DNA from: SNAP01 sp049671745
GTDB lineage: Bacteria > Bacteroidota > Bacteroidia > Bacteroidales > Marinifilaceae
DNA: 64,000 nt
Direction: 5' to 3'
Assembly: GCA_049671745.1 (NCBI GenBank)
Contig: JBATVL010000087.1
Coordinates: forward strand, 23,561-87,560
The stretch's first letter is position 1. Each line of letters begins with the position of its first letter. Below, in pieces: positions 36,258 through 46,922 of the stretch. The position numbers and the translations under genes are program-made. The notes under the pieces were generated by a model, which saw only the letters and a program-made list of their open reading frames with translations, did no database searches and was not told the DNA's origin.

Positions 36258-37040
36258 ATGGAGATTAATTTTACTAAATACCACGGTACAGGTAATGATT
36301 TTGTTTTAATAGACAATAGAGATGGGGCTTTCCCTTTCTCTGAAAAACTTGTAGCAGGAATATGCCATAGGAGATTTGGGATAGGTGCAGATGGAGTTAT
36401 GCTTATAGAGAACCAAAATGGTTATGATTTTAAAATGAAGTATTTTAATGCAGATGGAAAAAAAGGGAGCATGTGCGGTAATGGAGGCAGATGCATAGTT
36501 GCTTTTGCAAAAAAATTAGGAATTATTACTGAGCAAGCGTATTTTTTGGCCTCTGATGGAGAGCATAAAGCTTTAATAGATGAGAATGATAAGGTGGAGC
36601 TTCATATGCAAGATGTGAACTCTGTAGAACGAGAAGATAATTCTGTTTTCTTAAATACTGGATCTCCTCATGTAGTGAAATTTATAGAAGATCACCAGGA
36701 TTTTGATACTTATAAAGAAGGTCATAAGATAAGGTATAGTGATAAATATAAAGAAATAGGTACTAATGTTAATTTTGTTTCTTTAATAAGAATGAATGAG
36801 ATTACTGTTTCTACATATGAAAGAGGTGTTGAAGATGAGACTTATTCATGTGGTACAGGATCTGTTGCAGCAGCTATTGCTACATCAATAAATATTAAGT
36901 CTGATACTAATAAATATAAGATTCACACAAAAGGTGGTACTTTAGAAGTGAGCTTTAATAAAGCTGATGATACTTACAATCAGATTATGCTTAAAGGTCC
37001 TACTAAAGAGGCATTCTCAGGAATATATGTAGTTGATTAA
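36258..37040 (+). CDS. dapF: Diaminopimelate epimerase
   Basis: A 260-residue epimerase with both catalytic cysteines: Cys73 in MCGNGGRC and Cys198 in YSCGTGSVA. The start MEINFTKYHGTGNDF is typical. It converts LL- to meso-diaminopimelate for peptidoglycan and lysine synthesis. It stands alone: a terminator follows and gyrB converges on it. Confidence 0.97.
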   Translation: MEINFTKYHGTGNDFVLIDNRDGAFPFSEKLVAGICHRRFGIGADGVMLIENQNGYDFKMKYFNADGKKGSMCGNGGRCIVAFAKKLGIITEQAYFLASDGEHKALIDENDKVELHMQDVNSVEREDNSVFLNTGSPHVVKFIEDHQDFDTYKEGHKIRYSDKYKEIGTNVNFVSLIRMNEITVSTYERGVEDETYSCGTGSVAAAIATSINIKSDTNKYKIHTKGGTLEVSFNKADDTYNQIMLKGPTKEAFSGIYVVD

Positions 37041-37041
37041 A

Positions 37042-37078
37042 AAAAAAGAGCTAATTCAATAAGAATTAGCTCTTTTTT
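37042..37078. terminator. Strong bidirectional terminator between dapF and gyrB
   Basis: AAAAAAGAGCTAATTC pairs with GAATTAGCTCTTTTTT (16 bp) around a 5-base loop. Confidence 0.88.
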
Positions 37079-37096
37079 ATATAGTGAGATACTTAA

Positions 37097-39055
37097 TTAA
37101 GCATCTATATTAGCGTATGTTGCATTTTGCTCTATAAACTGACGTCTAGGAGGTACATCATCACCCATTAACATTGAAAATACTCTATCTGTTTCAGCAG
37201 CATTCTCTATTGTTACTTGACGAAGAGTTCTTTGATCTGGATTCATTGTAGTTTCCCACAATTGTTCAGCGTTCATCTCTCCAAGACCTTTGTATCTTTG
37301 AATATGTAGAGCAGATTCTTTTCCACCAGCCCACTCATCAATTAACTTAAGTCTTTGTTCTTCTGACCAACAATACTGTTCGTTCTTTCCTTTTTTAACT
37401 AAATATAAAGGAGGAGTAGCAATATATAAGTAACCGTTCTCTATAACTTCTTTCATATATCTAAAGAAAAGAGTCATTATAAGAGTAGCAATGTGAGAAC
37501 CATCTACATCGGCATCACACATGATTACTATCTTATGGTAACGTAATTTTTCAAGGTTTAAGGCTTTTGAATCTTCCTCTGTACCGTAAGTAACACCTAA
37601 GGCTTGGAAAATATTCTTTATCTCTTCACTCTCGAAAACTTTATGTTGCATTGCTTTCTCAACATTCAGAATCTTACCTTTTAAAGGAAGAATAGCTTGA
37701 AATGTTCTGTCTCGTCCTTGTTTAGCAGTACCACCCGCTGAATCTCCCTCGACTAAGAATACTTCGCATTTCTCAGGATCTCTGTTTGAGCAGTCAGCTA
37801 ACTTACCAGGAAGTCCTGAACCAGAAAGTACAGTTTTTCTTTGTACTAATTCTCTTGCTTTACGAGCAGCATGACGAGCTGTAGCAGCAAGAATAACTTT
37901 GTTTACAATAGTCTTTGCATCTTTAGGGTTTTCCTCAAGATAATTAGAAAGCATAGAGCTTACTGCTTGATCAACGGCTAAAGAAATCTCAGAGTTACCT
38001 AATTTAGTTTTTGTCTGTCCTTCAAATTGAGGCTCTGCTACTTTTACAGAGATAACTGCTGTTAATCCCTCTCTAAAGTCATCACCACTTATATCAAACT
38101 TAAGTTTAGAAAGCATACCTGAATTCTCAGCATATCCCTTAAGAGTTCTTGTAAGTCCTCTTCTGAAACCTGTTAAGTGAGTACCACCTTCTATTGTATT
38201 AATATTATTCACATAAGAGTGAACATTCTCAGAATAAGAAGAGTTGTATTGAAGAGCAACCTCTACTGGCACTCCGTTCTTCTCTGTAGAGACATTTATA
38301 GTCTGTTCTATTAATTTTTCTCTAGTACCATCAAGGAATTCTACAAACTCACTTAATCCTCTATCAGAATAGAAATCTTCAGTTTTGAAAAGTCCTGTTT
38401 CTTCATCTTTATCTCTAAGGTCAGTTAATTTTAATTTAATTCCCTTGTTCAAGAAAGATAATTCTCTTAGACGAGCTGCTAAGATATCATATTTGTAAAC
38501 AGTAGTTAAGAATATAGAATCATCTGGATGAAATGTGATAATAGTACCAGTTTTATCAGTCTCTCCTATTATTTTAACTTTATTAAGAGGAGCTCCTTTT
38601 GAGTACTCTTGTTCCCAAACTTTACCATCTCGGTGAATCTCTGCTCTAAGATATTTAGATAAAGCATTAACACAAGAAACACCTACACCATGTAAACCAC
38701 CAGAAACTTTATAACTATCTTTATTAAATTTACCACCAGCATGTAATACAGTCATTACAACCTCAAGGGCAGATCTATTTTCTTTTGTATGATTAGCAGT
38801 AGGTATTCCCCTACCATCATCCATTACAGTAATAGAGTTGTCCTCATTAATAACAACCTCTATATTATCGCAATATCCAACTAAAGCCTCATCAATAGAG
38901 TTGTCTACAACCTCATAAACAAGATGGTGAAGTCCTTTTACATTAACGTCTCCAATGTACATAGAAGGACGCTTACGAACAGCTTCAAGGCCTTCAAGGA
39001 CCTGTATACTGTCAGCGGAATAATCTTGTTCTTGATTTTTTATTTCTTCACTCAT
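37097..39055 (-). CDS. gyrB: DNA gyrase subunit B
   Basis: A 652-residue type II topoisomerase B subunit. GHKL ATPase motifs EVVDNSIDEAL, DDGRGIP and GGLHGVGVSCVNAL; transducer domain to about 400; Toprim motifs LVEGDSAGG and MCDADVDGSHI; C-terminal QRYKGLGEMNAEQLWETTM. The length and the GLPGKLADCSNRDPEKC segment fit GyrB better than ParE. It supercoils DNA with GyrA, which is not in the window. Confidence 0.95.
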   Translation of the reverse strand: MSEEIKNQEQDYSADSIQVLEGLEAVRKRPSMYIGDVNVKGLHHLVYEVVDNSIDEALVGYCDNIEVVINEDNSITVMDDGRGIPTANHTKENRSALEVVMTVLHAGGKFNKDSYKVSGGLHGVGVSCVNALSKYLRAEIHRDGKVWEQEYSKGAPLNKVKIIGETDKTGTIITFHPDDSIFLTTVYKYDILAARLRELSFLNKGIKLKLTDLRDKDEETGLFKTEDFYSDRGLSEFVEFLDGTREKLIEQTINVSTEKNGVPVEVALQYNSSYSENVHSYVNNINTIEGGTHLTGFRRGLTRTLKGYAENSGMLSKLKFDISGDDFREGLTAVISVKVAEPQFEGQTKTKLGNSEISLAVDQAVSSMLSNYLEENPKDAKTIVNKVILAATARHAARKARELVQRKTVLSGSGLPGKLADCSNRDPEKCEVFLVEGDSAGGTAKQGRDRTFQAILPLKGKILNVEKAMQHKVFESEEIKNIFQALGVTYGTEEDSKALNLEKLRYHKIVIMCDADVDGSHIATLIMTLFFRYMKEVIENGYLYIATPPLYLVKKGKNEQYCWSEEQRLKLIDEWAGGKESALHIQRYKGLGEMNAEQLWETTMNPDQRTLRQVTIENAAETDRVFSMLMGDDVPPRRQFIEQNATYANIDA

Positions 39056-39117
39056 TGTATTATGTTTAATTTCTAATAATCAACGTACGGTAACTACTTA
39101 TTTGCAGATACTTCATG

Positions 39118-39125
39118 CAAATATA
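39118..39125 (-). promoter_or_regulatory. -7 box of gyrB
   Basis: TATATTTG on the minus strand, about 63 bases before the gyrB start. Confidence 0.4.
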
Positions 39126-39173
39126 CTTAAAATCGTCGAATTCACCACCTTTAGCAAAGTAGAATTTCTAAGA

Positions 39174-40802
39174 TTAGAAAGTAATACTTAATCCTAAAAG
39201 TCCACCTATTCCCATAACAGGATATTCTTCCCATCTTTGATAGTGTTGATTAAACATATTGTTACCATTAGCAAAAGCTTGTATATGTTTAGAAAACTTA
39301 TATTCTACATTAAGATTCATATCTAAGATCATCTTATTAGTAATACTCTCATTAGTATTTACAAGCATCTCACTAGTCTTTCTTTTTCCTAACACGAATA
39401 AATCAGCAGAGCAAGACAGTTTCTCAGAAAATTCATATTTAGCATTTAAAGTAAGTTCAAAAGAAGGAACATTAAGTATATGCACCTTTTCATTTAAAGA
39501 ATTATCATCAAATTTATCAACATCAAAAGCATAACTTTTAAAAGTTGTTAGTAGAGAAAGATTTTCATCAAAATTAACTCCAAACACACCCATGAAAGAA
39601 AGTAAATGAACATCAGTATAGTTTTGTACTAGATTCTTCTTTTTTGAATCAACACCATAATACATATAGTTATTTATATCTGCATATTTAGCTCCTATAT
39701 TATACCAAAATAAATTGTCGAATCTACCTTTGAATCCTCCACTAAAAGAATATTTAGTGTAGGTAGGAACAGACTCTCCAACTAATGCATAAGGATTAAC
39801 CTTATATGATTTTAAGTAATTATTGTCTTTTACTCCTCCATTAGCCTCAGCATATAAGCCTAAAGTTTTACCCAACACGTCAATATACATAGAAGATTTA
39901 GGGTAGAAATAGAATTTAGAATCATCGCCCATATATTGAGAAACCCCCATACCAAAATCGAATTTGAACTTCCATAAATCAGTTTTGAAATGAGGCTCGA
40001 AAGATACAGCAGTATAATTACTCGCTGATTTTAATAGATCTACTCCTAGATTTAATAATAGAATATTATTACCTAGTTCCATACGAGTATGTAGATCAAG
40101 ATCAACCAAATTCTCAGATACATCCATCTTAGTGTCAGAGAAATTTGTGTAGTTTAACTTTGCACCATATCTAGTACCACTATATGTGATTTTATTATAA
40201 AAGAAATCAGCTGCAAGCTCTCCTCTTCTAGATCTCTCTATGTCTAATACTGGGACAGCTGTCTTATCCTTATTTATATCATAAAGATGTAAGAGATTAT
40301 TATCGTAAGAGATAGTAGCACCATAAGATTCATACTTCTCTATCTTCATAAAATAAAGAAGTGCTGTTTGATCTACATATCCTGATTCTCTGTCGTAAAC
40401 TTTCCCTGAGGTAGTATTAGAACGAAGATACATACCCCAATTAAATTTCTTAGATCCAGTATTATTATAAGCAAATTCGCCTAATACTCTTAAATGATTA
40501 CCAGCCGCTAGCTTAAGATATCCTCCATCTAATTCAGCCTCTTTTTCCTCACTGTATTTAGGAAACTCATTCTCTACAAGATCATAAAAAGAGGATGCTC
40601 TCTTTGTTTTAAGAACATAATCAAAGCTAGAACGTGGAAAAATGGTATCCCTAATCACAGGATTATAATCAAGCTTATTAACTTTAGGAAGCACCGTCTT
40701 GTACTGACTTTCTATCTTAATATTCTTAGTGAATGAGATCTCTTGCGAGAAAACATTCAAAGAACTAAGTACAAGCAAACCAACTATAACTATTTTATAC
40801 AT
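39174..40802 (-). CDS. TonB-receptor-like barrel protein without plug
   Basis: A 542-residue secreted protein (signal IVIVGLLVLSSLNVFSQ). Repeated amphipathic strands and a C-terminal YKFSKHIQAFANGNNMFNQ followed by GLLGLSITF are typical of TonB-dependent receptor barrels, but the plug domain and TonB box are missing; only about 90 residues precede the first strands. It follows the TPR protein after 20 bases and is probably its partner. It may be a porin-like or assembly component of the outer membrane, not an active transporter. Confidence 0.8.
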   Translation of the reverse strand: MYKIVIVGLLVLSSLNVFSQEISFTKNIKIESQYKTVLPKVNKLDYNPVIRDTIFPRSSFDYVLKTKRASSFYDLVENEFPKYSEEKEAELDGGYLKLAAGNHLRVLGEFAYNNTGSKKFNWGMYLRSNTTSGKVYDRESGYVDQTALLYFMKIEKYESYGATISYDNNLLHLYDINKDKTAVPVLDIERSRRGELAADFFYNKITYSGTRYGAKLNYTNFSDTKMDVSENLVDLDLHTRMELGNNILLLNLGVDLLKSASNYTAVSFEPHFKTDLWKFKFDFGMGVSQYMGDDSKFYFYPKSSMYIDVLGKTLGLYAEANGGVKDNNYLKSYKVNPYALVGESVPTYTKYSFSGGFKGRFDNLFWYNIGAKYADINNYMYYGVDSKKKNLVQNYTDVHLLSFMGVFGVNFDENLSLLTTFKSYAFDVDKFDDNSLNEKVHILNVPSFELTLNAKYEFSEKLSCSADLFVLGKRKTSEMLVNTNESITNKMILDMNLNVEYKFSKHIQAFANGNNMFNQHYQRWEEYPVMGIGGLLGLSITF

Positions 40803-40822
40803 ATCTATATCTACTTTTCTAA

Positions 40823-43800
40823 TTATTCTATCTCTGTGTTTGTCATATTTTCAAGTTCATTTTCCTCGGCTTTTTTATTCTTATCTTCCGATTCTTCAAA
40901 CTTCATTCTATACTTTTCGAAATCCTCTTTCTCAATCTTAGTCTTTCTTTCTGCATTCTTCTTCTTAATTGAAGCCTCTTGAAGTTTTTGTTTCTTTTGA
41001 AGAACAACTAATCGTTGTTTTGCTTCACTAAGAAGTCCATCTTCTTTATTAGGATAATTCTCAATAATACTCATAAGAGTGTATTTAGCTTGGAAAATAT
41101 CATCCTTTTTAAGGAAGATATCAGCTAGTAATATAAAACTCTTTGCAAGGAAGAGATACTGTCCTGATCCACTCTCCATAAACTCATTAATATTCTTTTC
41201 TGCATTAACATAATCACCTGCATCAAAGAATCTTTTACAAATAAGATACTTAGCCTCTGCACCTTCTTTTCTTTTCATGTATTTTGCTAAGATTTTATTG
41301 TATTTTATAGCATTTTGAGTATCACCTGTTATAGTATAAGCTTTAGCAAGCATAATCTCTACATCGTATTTAATAGGTTTTATATTATAAGAAGAAACCA
41401 ATAGTGCTTCACCTTCTGTAATACAATTTTTATAATTCTCTAAAGAATAATTAGCTTCTAGAATCTTCCATTTAGCAAAAAGTCTATCATTTTTATTCTC
41501 CGATAATCTTTCTACTATAGCAAACTGTTTAATAGCTTTATTATAACTTTTGTTTTTGATATTTATATTTGAAGCATGTAGAGCAGCATCAAGAGTAAAA
41601 GAATTATCTCCTCCTACAAGAACTTTTTCGTAATATACTAAAGACTTGTCATGAAGATTTTCTCTATAGTAAGCATCAGCAGCATAATAATTAGCTGTAA
41701 GTAAGAAATCTCCATGAGGATTCTCCGATACATAAGTCTCTAAAGCAGGAATGGCTTCTGTTAATTTATTATCCATATACAATTTTTCGGCAGCAGCAAA
41801 CACTAATGAATCCTTAGCAAGGTTATCTCCATTTGTCTGCATTCCCATTTTATTTATATATGCGTAATAACTATCAACATCATTAATCTCTACCATCACA
41901 TTCTTAAGACCTGACTTGGCCGAGACAGCATAATCAGTTCCTAGATAGTTAGTGATTACTGATTTATAAAGACTCTCAGAGGTAGACATCTCTCTACCGT
42001 TGAAGGCGATTAAGGCTAATTGTAATTTAGCCATTGCATCGTATTTAAAAGATTTTTCCTTAAAGGTAATTCTATTGAAATATGCTTTAGCTTTTGGAGA
42101 ATTCTCCATTGTCATAGATACATTTCCAGCCTGATAACAAGCCTCTGAATAATATTTTGAAGTAGGATAAGTTGTAAGCATCTTATCTAGAGTACTAAGC
42201 TCTTTTGCATTATCACCTAATAATCCGTAAGCTGTTGCTTTCTTAAGATATGCATAATCAGCATTCTGTATATCTGTCTTTATTAGTTTATCACAATAAG
42301 AAATACAATTATCGTAATCTCTTTCGTAAAGATAATAGTCCATAATTCTACATCTTGCATCAACAAGATATATAGAAGATTTATCCTTCTCTTGCAATTC
42401 AAAACTTCTAAAATCGTCAATAGCACTATCGTATTCCTCTGTCTGATAGAATGAGTAAGCTAATCCGTAATATGCTTTAGAATAATTCTGTGTTAATGTA
42501 GCCCCTGGTGTAAGAAGGAAAGAATCAAAGAACTCTACAGCTTTACTGTAAGCTTGTAATTTATAATTAGATTCTGCTATCCAAAACACACAATCAGCTG
42601 CAATAACATTATTGAAACTGCCATATTTTAGTGATTTATTAAAATGTACTATTGCTTCACTATAATTTTCATTATTGAAAAGCTGTATAGCCCTTTTATA
42701 AGCAATGCGTTGGTAGGTCTTTTGTATGCTAAGAATTTTGGTCTTTATCTTATCCATAGATTTTAAAGAAGCATCATAATTCTTAGTTCGCATATATACC
42801 TTAACTAGATATTCGTATGTCTCTGCATTACGTCTTGAATCGGGGTAAGAAGAGATATATTCATCAAAACTGTTAAGTGTTTCATTGAAAGGAGAATAAG
42901 ATAATTCGTAATTTATCTTTGCTGTATTAAATAAAGCATTCTCCTTAATTTCAGGATCAAAATCTAAAGATGATGCTATTGATAGAGCTTTTCTAGCAAG
43001 CACCTTATCTCCTAATTTTATGTAACAATCAGCCAAAGCATAAGATGCCGACTGTGTAATAAGATCATTCTCTCCACCTAATTCTACAAGATAATTTGTT
43101 GCTTTAAGATGTTCTCCTAATTTATATAAAGAATATCCATACTCATATTTATCTATCTTCTCTGGTTCGGTGACAGAGCGCAAATATTCTGCAAAGTATA
43201 ACTCTGCTGATTTGTAATCCCCTTTATTAAAATATGCATTAGCCAAGATTCGTGCAACAATATATCTTCTGTCTCCACCAATTAAATTATAATATTCAGG
43301 CCCCATTTCAATAAGTTTATCAAACTTCTTTTGCATATAATAAACCTGAATAATATAGTAAGGCACCACACTAGCAAACTCTTTATGAGTTCTTAATTTT
43401 AAAAATAACTCTAAAGCTGTTTGGAAATTACCGTCTCTGTATGCAATATTTGCATAATAGAAATTTGCGTAAGGTTTGTATCTTTTATTGAAAGGATCTA
43501 TGGAGTAGAAATCATTTGCTGCCTTTTCTGTCTCGTTGTTAATCATATAACAATAAGCTCTTTTTATAAGAAACTCAGCCTTCTCGTCACCCTTAAATGC
43601 TTTATCATCTATAGTCTCAAAATAATCTAGAGAAAGAGAATAGTTCTCAGAACTAAAACTAAGGTATGCCAACAGTTTCTTGGCCATGTCTGCATAAATA
43701 GTTGCAGGATAATCTTTCATAAAGTCCTCCATTAACATTTCTGAATTAGGACGCTTCATCTTAATATCGCAATATGCTTTATAGTAACGCGAGGCTACAT

Positions 43801-43990
43801 AATCAGAAGAATACAAATCGTTATGACTACTAAGGTACTTAGTAAAGAAAATGGATGCAGATCCATATTTTTCTTTACTTAAAAGCTCAGAGGCTTTCTT
43901 AAACAAGGGATTTTCCGTTTGGGATACGTTCTTTTGAGCTACAAGAGAAAACGGTAGCACAAATAGTATAATGAACAGTATTCTTCTCAT
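40823..43990 (-). CDS. Large secreted tetratricopeptide repeat protein
   Basis: A 1055-residue protein with signal peptide (LFIILFVLPFSLVAQ) and more than twenty TPR-like helix pairs, e.g. AYYGLAYSFYQTEEYDSAIDDF and EACYQAGNVSMTMENSPKAK. The last 60 residues are highly charged (KKQKLQEASIKKKNAERK). It is probably a periplasmic scaffold, like the TPR proteins coupled to barrel proteins in Bacteroidota, and is encoded 20 bases before the barrel gene at 39174. Its binding partners are unknown. Confidence 0.88.
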   Translation of the reverse strand: MRRILFIILFVLPFSLVAQKNVSQTENPLFKKASELLSKEKYGSASIFFTKYLSSHNDLYSSDYVASRYYKAYCDIKMKRPNSEMLMEDFMKDYPATIYADMAKKLLAYLSFSSENYSLSLDYFETIDDKAFKGDEKAEFLIKRAYCYMINNETEKAANDFYSIDPFNKRYKPYANFYYANIAYRDGNFQTALELFLKLRTHKEFASVVPYYIIQVYYMQKKFDKLIEMGPEYYNLIGGDRRYIVARILANAYFNKGDYKSAELYFAEYLRSVTEPEKIDKYEYGYSLYKLGEHLKATNYLVELGGENDLITQSASYALADCYIKLGDKVLARKALSIASSLDFDPEIKENALFNTAKINYELSYSPFNETLNSFDEYISSYPDSRRNAETYEYLVKVYMRTKNYDASLKSMDKIKTKILSIQKTYQRIAYKRAIQLFNNENYSEAIVHFNKSLKYGSFNNVIAADCVFWIAESNYKLQAYSKAVEFFDSFLLTPGATLTQNYSKAYYGLAYSFYQTEEYDSAIDDFRSFELQEKDKSSIYLVDARCRIMDYYLYERDYDNCISYCDKLIKTDIQNADYAYLKKATAYGLLGDNAKELSTLDKMLTTYPTSKYYSEACYQAGNVSMTMENSPKAKAYFNRITFKEKSFKYDAMAKLQLALIAFNGREMSTSESLYKSVITNYLGTDYAVSAKSGLKNVMVEINDVDSYYAYINKMGMQTNGDNLAKDSLVFAAAEKLYMDNKLTEAIPALETYVSENPHGDFLLTANYYAADAYYRENLHDKSLVYYEKVLVGGDNSFTLDAALHASNINIKNKSYNKAIKQFAIVERLSENKNDRLFAKWKILEANYSLENYKNCITEGEALLVSSYNIKPIKYDVEIMLAKAYTITGDTQNAIKYNKILAKYMKRKEGAEAKYLICKRFFDAGDYVNAEKNINEFMESGSGQYLFLAKSFILLADIFLKKDDIFQAKYTLMSIIENYPNKEDGLLSEAKQRLVVLQKKQKLQEASIKKKNAERKTKIEKEDFEKYRMKFEESEDKNKKAEENELENMTNTEIE

Positions 43991-44022
43991 TATTATTGTA
44001 ATTATTTATATTAGCGAATTAA

Positions 44023-45843
44023 TTATCTATTCTTAAAATCGTTGTAAAAGGTTTGAAGTAAAGCTCTTCCTCGAAGTTCTTTATCTGTATTTCCTCCAAT
44101 ATATCTTTGACTAGTATTATCAAATATACTACAAATAGAGTCATTTATAAATGTAACACCATCATTATATGTATAATATGAGAAAGATTCTTTTTTATCT
44201 ACAAACAAATTCCTACTAAAAACATACTCTTTATTATCTATATTCATCTGACATAAGAGTGTTCTTGCTAAGTCTGTCTGTGAACAATATGTAGAAACAG
44301 GCTCTATATTTTTCTCAAGAACTCCACCCATCCATATCATTGGTATTTTATAAGATATTGCTGCACTTACTAAATCACCATCAGGCAAACGTGAGCCATG
44401 ATCAGCAACCATTATAAAAAGAGTATTGTCCCAAAGTTTAGTTTTTTTACATTTTGCTATAAACTCTCCTATACATTTATCGGTATAATATACTGAATTA
44501 AGATACTTCTTTCCTTCACTATTGCCTTTTATAACTGTTTTCATAGGAACATCAAAGGGCTCATGACTACTTAAAGTGAATACCATCTTGAAAAATGGCT
44601 TAGTTTCTTTAAGCATATCATCATAAAATCGTTTGAACATTATATGATCGTGAACACCCCACTTAGAGGTATTATCTTTAGAATCAAAATCTTCATCTGC
44701 AACTATTTTCTTGAAACCACCTGTTCCTACATACTGACGTATATTAGCAAAATTGATATCTCCACCGTAATAGAATGATGTAGAATAACCTATCCTATCA
44801 AGATCTTTTGCCAAACAAGGTAAATTCATTGATTTGGATGGATAACCAAGTATAGAATTAGCAGGATGACAAGGGTAAGCACTTAGAACAGCAGGAATTC
44901 CTTTATCCGATCTGTTTCCACAGGCATACATATGTTTAAAAAGAATTCCCTCTTTACTAAACTTATTTAAGTTAGGAGTAACTCCTTCTATTCCACCTAA
45001 AGCAGCTATTGTTTTTGCAGAGAAACTCTCCATTAAAATTAAAACAATATTTGGCCTATCATGTTTAAGTACTCTTTTATAAGTAACACTTTCAGAATAT
45101 AAAGAATCAACTATTGTTTTAACCTTATCATTAGGCATAAAATCGTAATCTCTCTCTAAGTCATCAACCTTCTTTAAGGAATACATAAGATTCCAAACCG
45201 GGTTTATGGCTACATGATTTACAAATATGTTTTCATGAAAATAAACAGCTCCAGGATTTAGAGGTGCTAATTTTAAACCTCCACGTAGAGGGATAATCAT
45301 GCATGCAGTAACAAACAGCAAGATTAGAAAATGATATTTTTTACCGAAATTTATCTTGTTAAGGTATGATTGTATGAACTTCTTATAGATATAATCAAAA
45401 ACAAAAGTCAAAACACCAATAGAAAACAGTAAAACTGTAATAAGCAAAATACTGACTGATGCGAAAGCGTCCTTAGGAGTTTTTAAATAAAGCAGAGGTG
45501 TTGTATCTACATGAAAACCCCAATTTCTATATAATTCTAAATCGCCTACAACAATTAAAAAGACAAGACCTACAAGCACTATATTTATTACTCTCAAAAA
45601 TCTTGAATAACTTTTACCTTTCACCAAAACACATAATGATAGTATTAAAGAGGTAAGCATCAATATATAAGACGATAAGGAAACATCCATTATCAAACCC
45701 TTTTGAATAGCTTCTAAAAGAGCAGAAGTAGGAATATCTTTACTTATCTGATACTGATAAAAAACAAATAATATTTTTGAAAAAACAAATATGAAAACCC
45801 AATAAAGGTAGTACTTGAGTAAAAAAATTAATCTCTGTTTCAT
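44023..45843 (-). CDS. LTA-synthase-like sulfatase/phosphoglycerol transferase
   Basis: A 606-residue membrane enzyme. I use the ATG at 45843 (MKQRLIFLLKYYLYW), which follows a -7 box at 45874; the longer frame from 45885 would begin upstream of that box. Five membrane helices (1-190) precede a sulfatase-fold domain: RPNIVLILMESFSAK (metal Glu), ACGNRSDKGIPAVLSAYP with the nucleophile Ser/Thr position, GVHDHIMF, LSSHEPFD and ADHGSRLPDG. Such enzymes add glycerol-phosphate or related groups to envelope polymers. The TPR gene follows after 32 bases. Confidence 0.88.
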   Translation of the reverse strand: MKQRLIFLLKYYLYWVFIFVFSKILFVFYQYQISKDIPTSALLEAIQKGLIMDVSLSSYILMLTSLILSLCVLVKGKSYSRFLRVINIVLVGLVFLIVVGDLELYRNWGFHVDTTPLLYLKTPKDAFASVSILLITVLLFSIGVLTFVFDYIYKKFIQSYLNKINFGKKYHFLILLFVTACMIIPLRGGLKLAPLNPGAVYFHENIFVNHVAINPVWNLMYSLKKVDDLERDYDFMPNDKVKTIVDSLYSESVTYKRVLKHDRPNIVLILMESFSAKTIAALGGIEGVTPNLNKFSKEGILFKHMYACGNRSDKGIPAVLSAYPCHPANSILGYPSKSMNLPCLAKDLDRIGYSTSFYYGGDINFANIRQYVGTGGFKKIVADEDFDSKDNTSKWGVHDHIMFKRFYDDMLKETKPFFKMVFTLSSHEPFDVPMKTVIKGNSEGKKYLNSVYYTDKCIGEFIAKCKKTKLWDNTLFIMVADHGSRLPDGDLVSAAISYKIPMIWMGGVLEKNIEPVSTYCSQTDLARTLLCQMNIDNKEYVFSRNLFVDKKESFSYYTYNDGVTFINDSICSIFDNTSQRYIGGNTDKELRGRALLQTFYNDFKNR

Positions 45844-45873
45844 TTTAACACTATTTTTAAGAAATACAAGACG

Positions 45874-45881
45874 CAAAATTA
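45874..45881 (-). promoter_or_regulatory. -7 box of the LTA-synthase-like gene
   Basis: TAATTTTG on the minus strand, 31 bases before the chosen start at 45843; it lies inside the longer reading frame and so supports the shorter one. Confidence 0.45.
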
Positions 45882-45932
45882 ACAATATTATTCTATATAG
45901 TACAGGCTATTAAGCTTTTTCATTCAAATGAA

Positions 45933-46922
45933 TTACATATTGCTATTACTAAAAAAACTTGGACAGGGCAATGCTCTATGCCTTCGCCTTCTTTTTCTAT
46001 CTCCCATTAAGAAAATAAGAGATAATTCATGAACTCCTGTACTTGTAGATATTAAATTATTTACTGCAAGATCAAAGCTGTATGCACATCTAAAAAGTTT
46101 GTTGTCGAAGCCAAACATAAAAATAACAGAATCGTAATTTAAATTTATATTCTGTCTAAACCAACAGCCTGCAACTAGGTTATTTCTGTTTCCATACAGT
46201 CCATAGTTCATCTGTATATTCTCTCCCTGAGCCTGAAAAAGAAACAAAGGAGATATCTTCATAAAAGCTTTGCTTAATCCATTCGACTTTATGGGGTATT
46301 CAGCTCCAGCATGCAGAACAAATTTATATGGTATACATGAATATCTAGTAAATGATATACTTGGCCTAGCTAAATGCTGAGCAGAAAAACCAAAAGTATA
46401 TTCATTTGTGTGGGCTAATAAACCAAAAGAAGCATCTATATCTCCTCTTGAGGTCATCCTAGGATCTTTACTGTTATCATGGACTTTTATTACTCCCCTA
46501 TCAGGGTCTATCATATCTGGAAAGACCAGACGAGATCCATCAAATTGATTTCTTATATATGTACAAGCTAAAGCTAAACGTATAGCCGAATGCCTATTTA
46601 TTTTTATTAGATGAACATACACTCCTTTTATGCTAGTAGTTATCTGAGCACAATCAGCCTGATTATCTTGAACAAACTGAACAGCTACCCCACCTACACC
46701 TTTAAGATATCTGTCATAAGAAGTAGAATAAGTTACGTATGGATTCCCTAGATTTGTCCATTGATTCCTATAATTGACAATTACTCTATTATAATATTGA
46801 GAACCCGCAAAAGCAGGATTTAAATCTATCTTATTTGCAAAAAACTGCGAGTAATAAGTATCCTGAGCTTTAAGGTCTAGAGCTAATAAAATAAGCAAGA
46901 ATATATATATTATCCTCCTCAT
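45933..46922 (-). CDS. PorP/SprF family type IX secretion protein
   Basis: A 329-residue outer-membrane barrel with signal peptide (IYIFLLILLALDLKAQ) and the family start DTYYSQFFANKIDLNPAFAG, followed by YNRVIVNYRNQW and later SFGLLAHTNEYTFGFSAQHL. PorP/SprF proteins help attach or export a large partner protein through the type IX system. The start shares one base with the stop of the adhesin upstream (TAATG), so the two are translationally coupled and form one unit. Confidence 0.93.
   Translation of the reverse strand: MRRIIYIFLLILLALDLKAQDTYYSQFFANKIDLNPAFAGSQYYNRVIVNYRNQWTNLGNPYVTYSTSYDRYLKGVGGVAVQFVQDNQADCAQITTSIKGVYVHLIKINRHSAIRLALACTYIRNQFDGSRLVFPDMIDPDRGVIKVHDNSKDPRMTSRGDIDASFGLLAHTNEYTFGFSAQHLARPSISFTRYSCIPYKFVLHAGAEYPIKSNGLSKAFMKISPLFLFQAQGENIQMNYGLYGNRNNLVAGCWFRQNINLNYDSVIFMFGFDNKLFRCAYSFDLAVNNLISTSTGVHELSLIFLMGDRKRRRRHRALPCPSFFSNSNM

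Noticed and set aside
44023..45843. Loss of the nucleophile in the LTA-synthase-like protein
   Set aside because: The RSDKG form has Ser where many members have Thr; Ser can serve, and this form seems common in Bacteroidota, so no defect is claimed.
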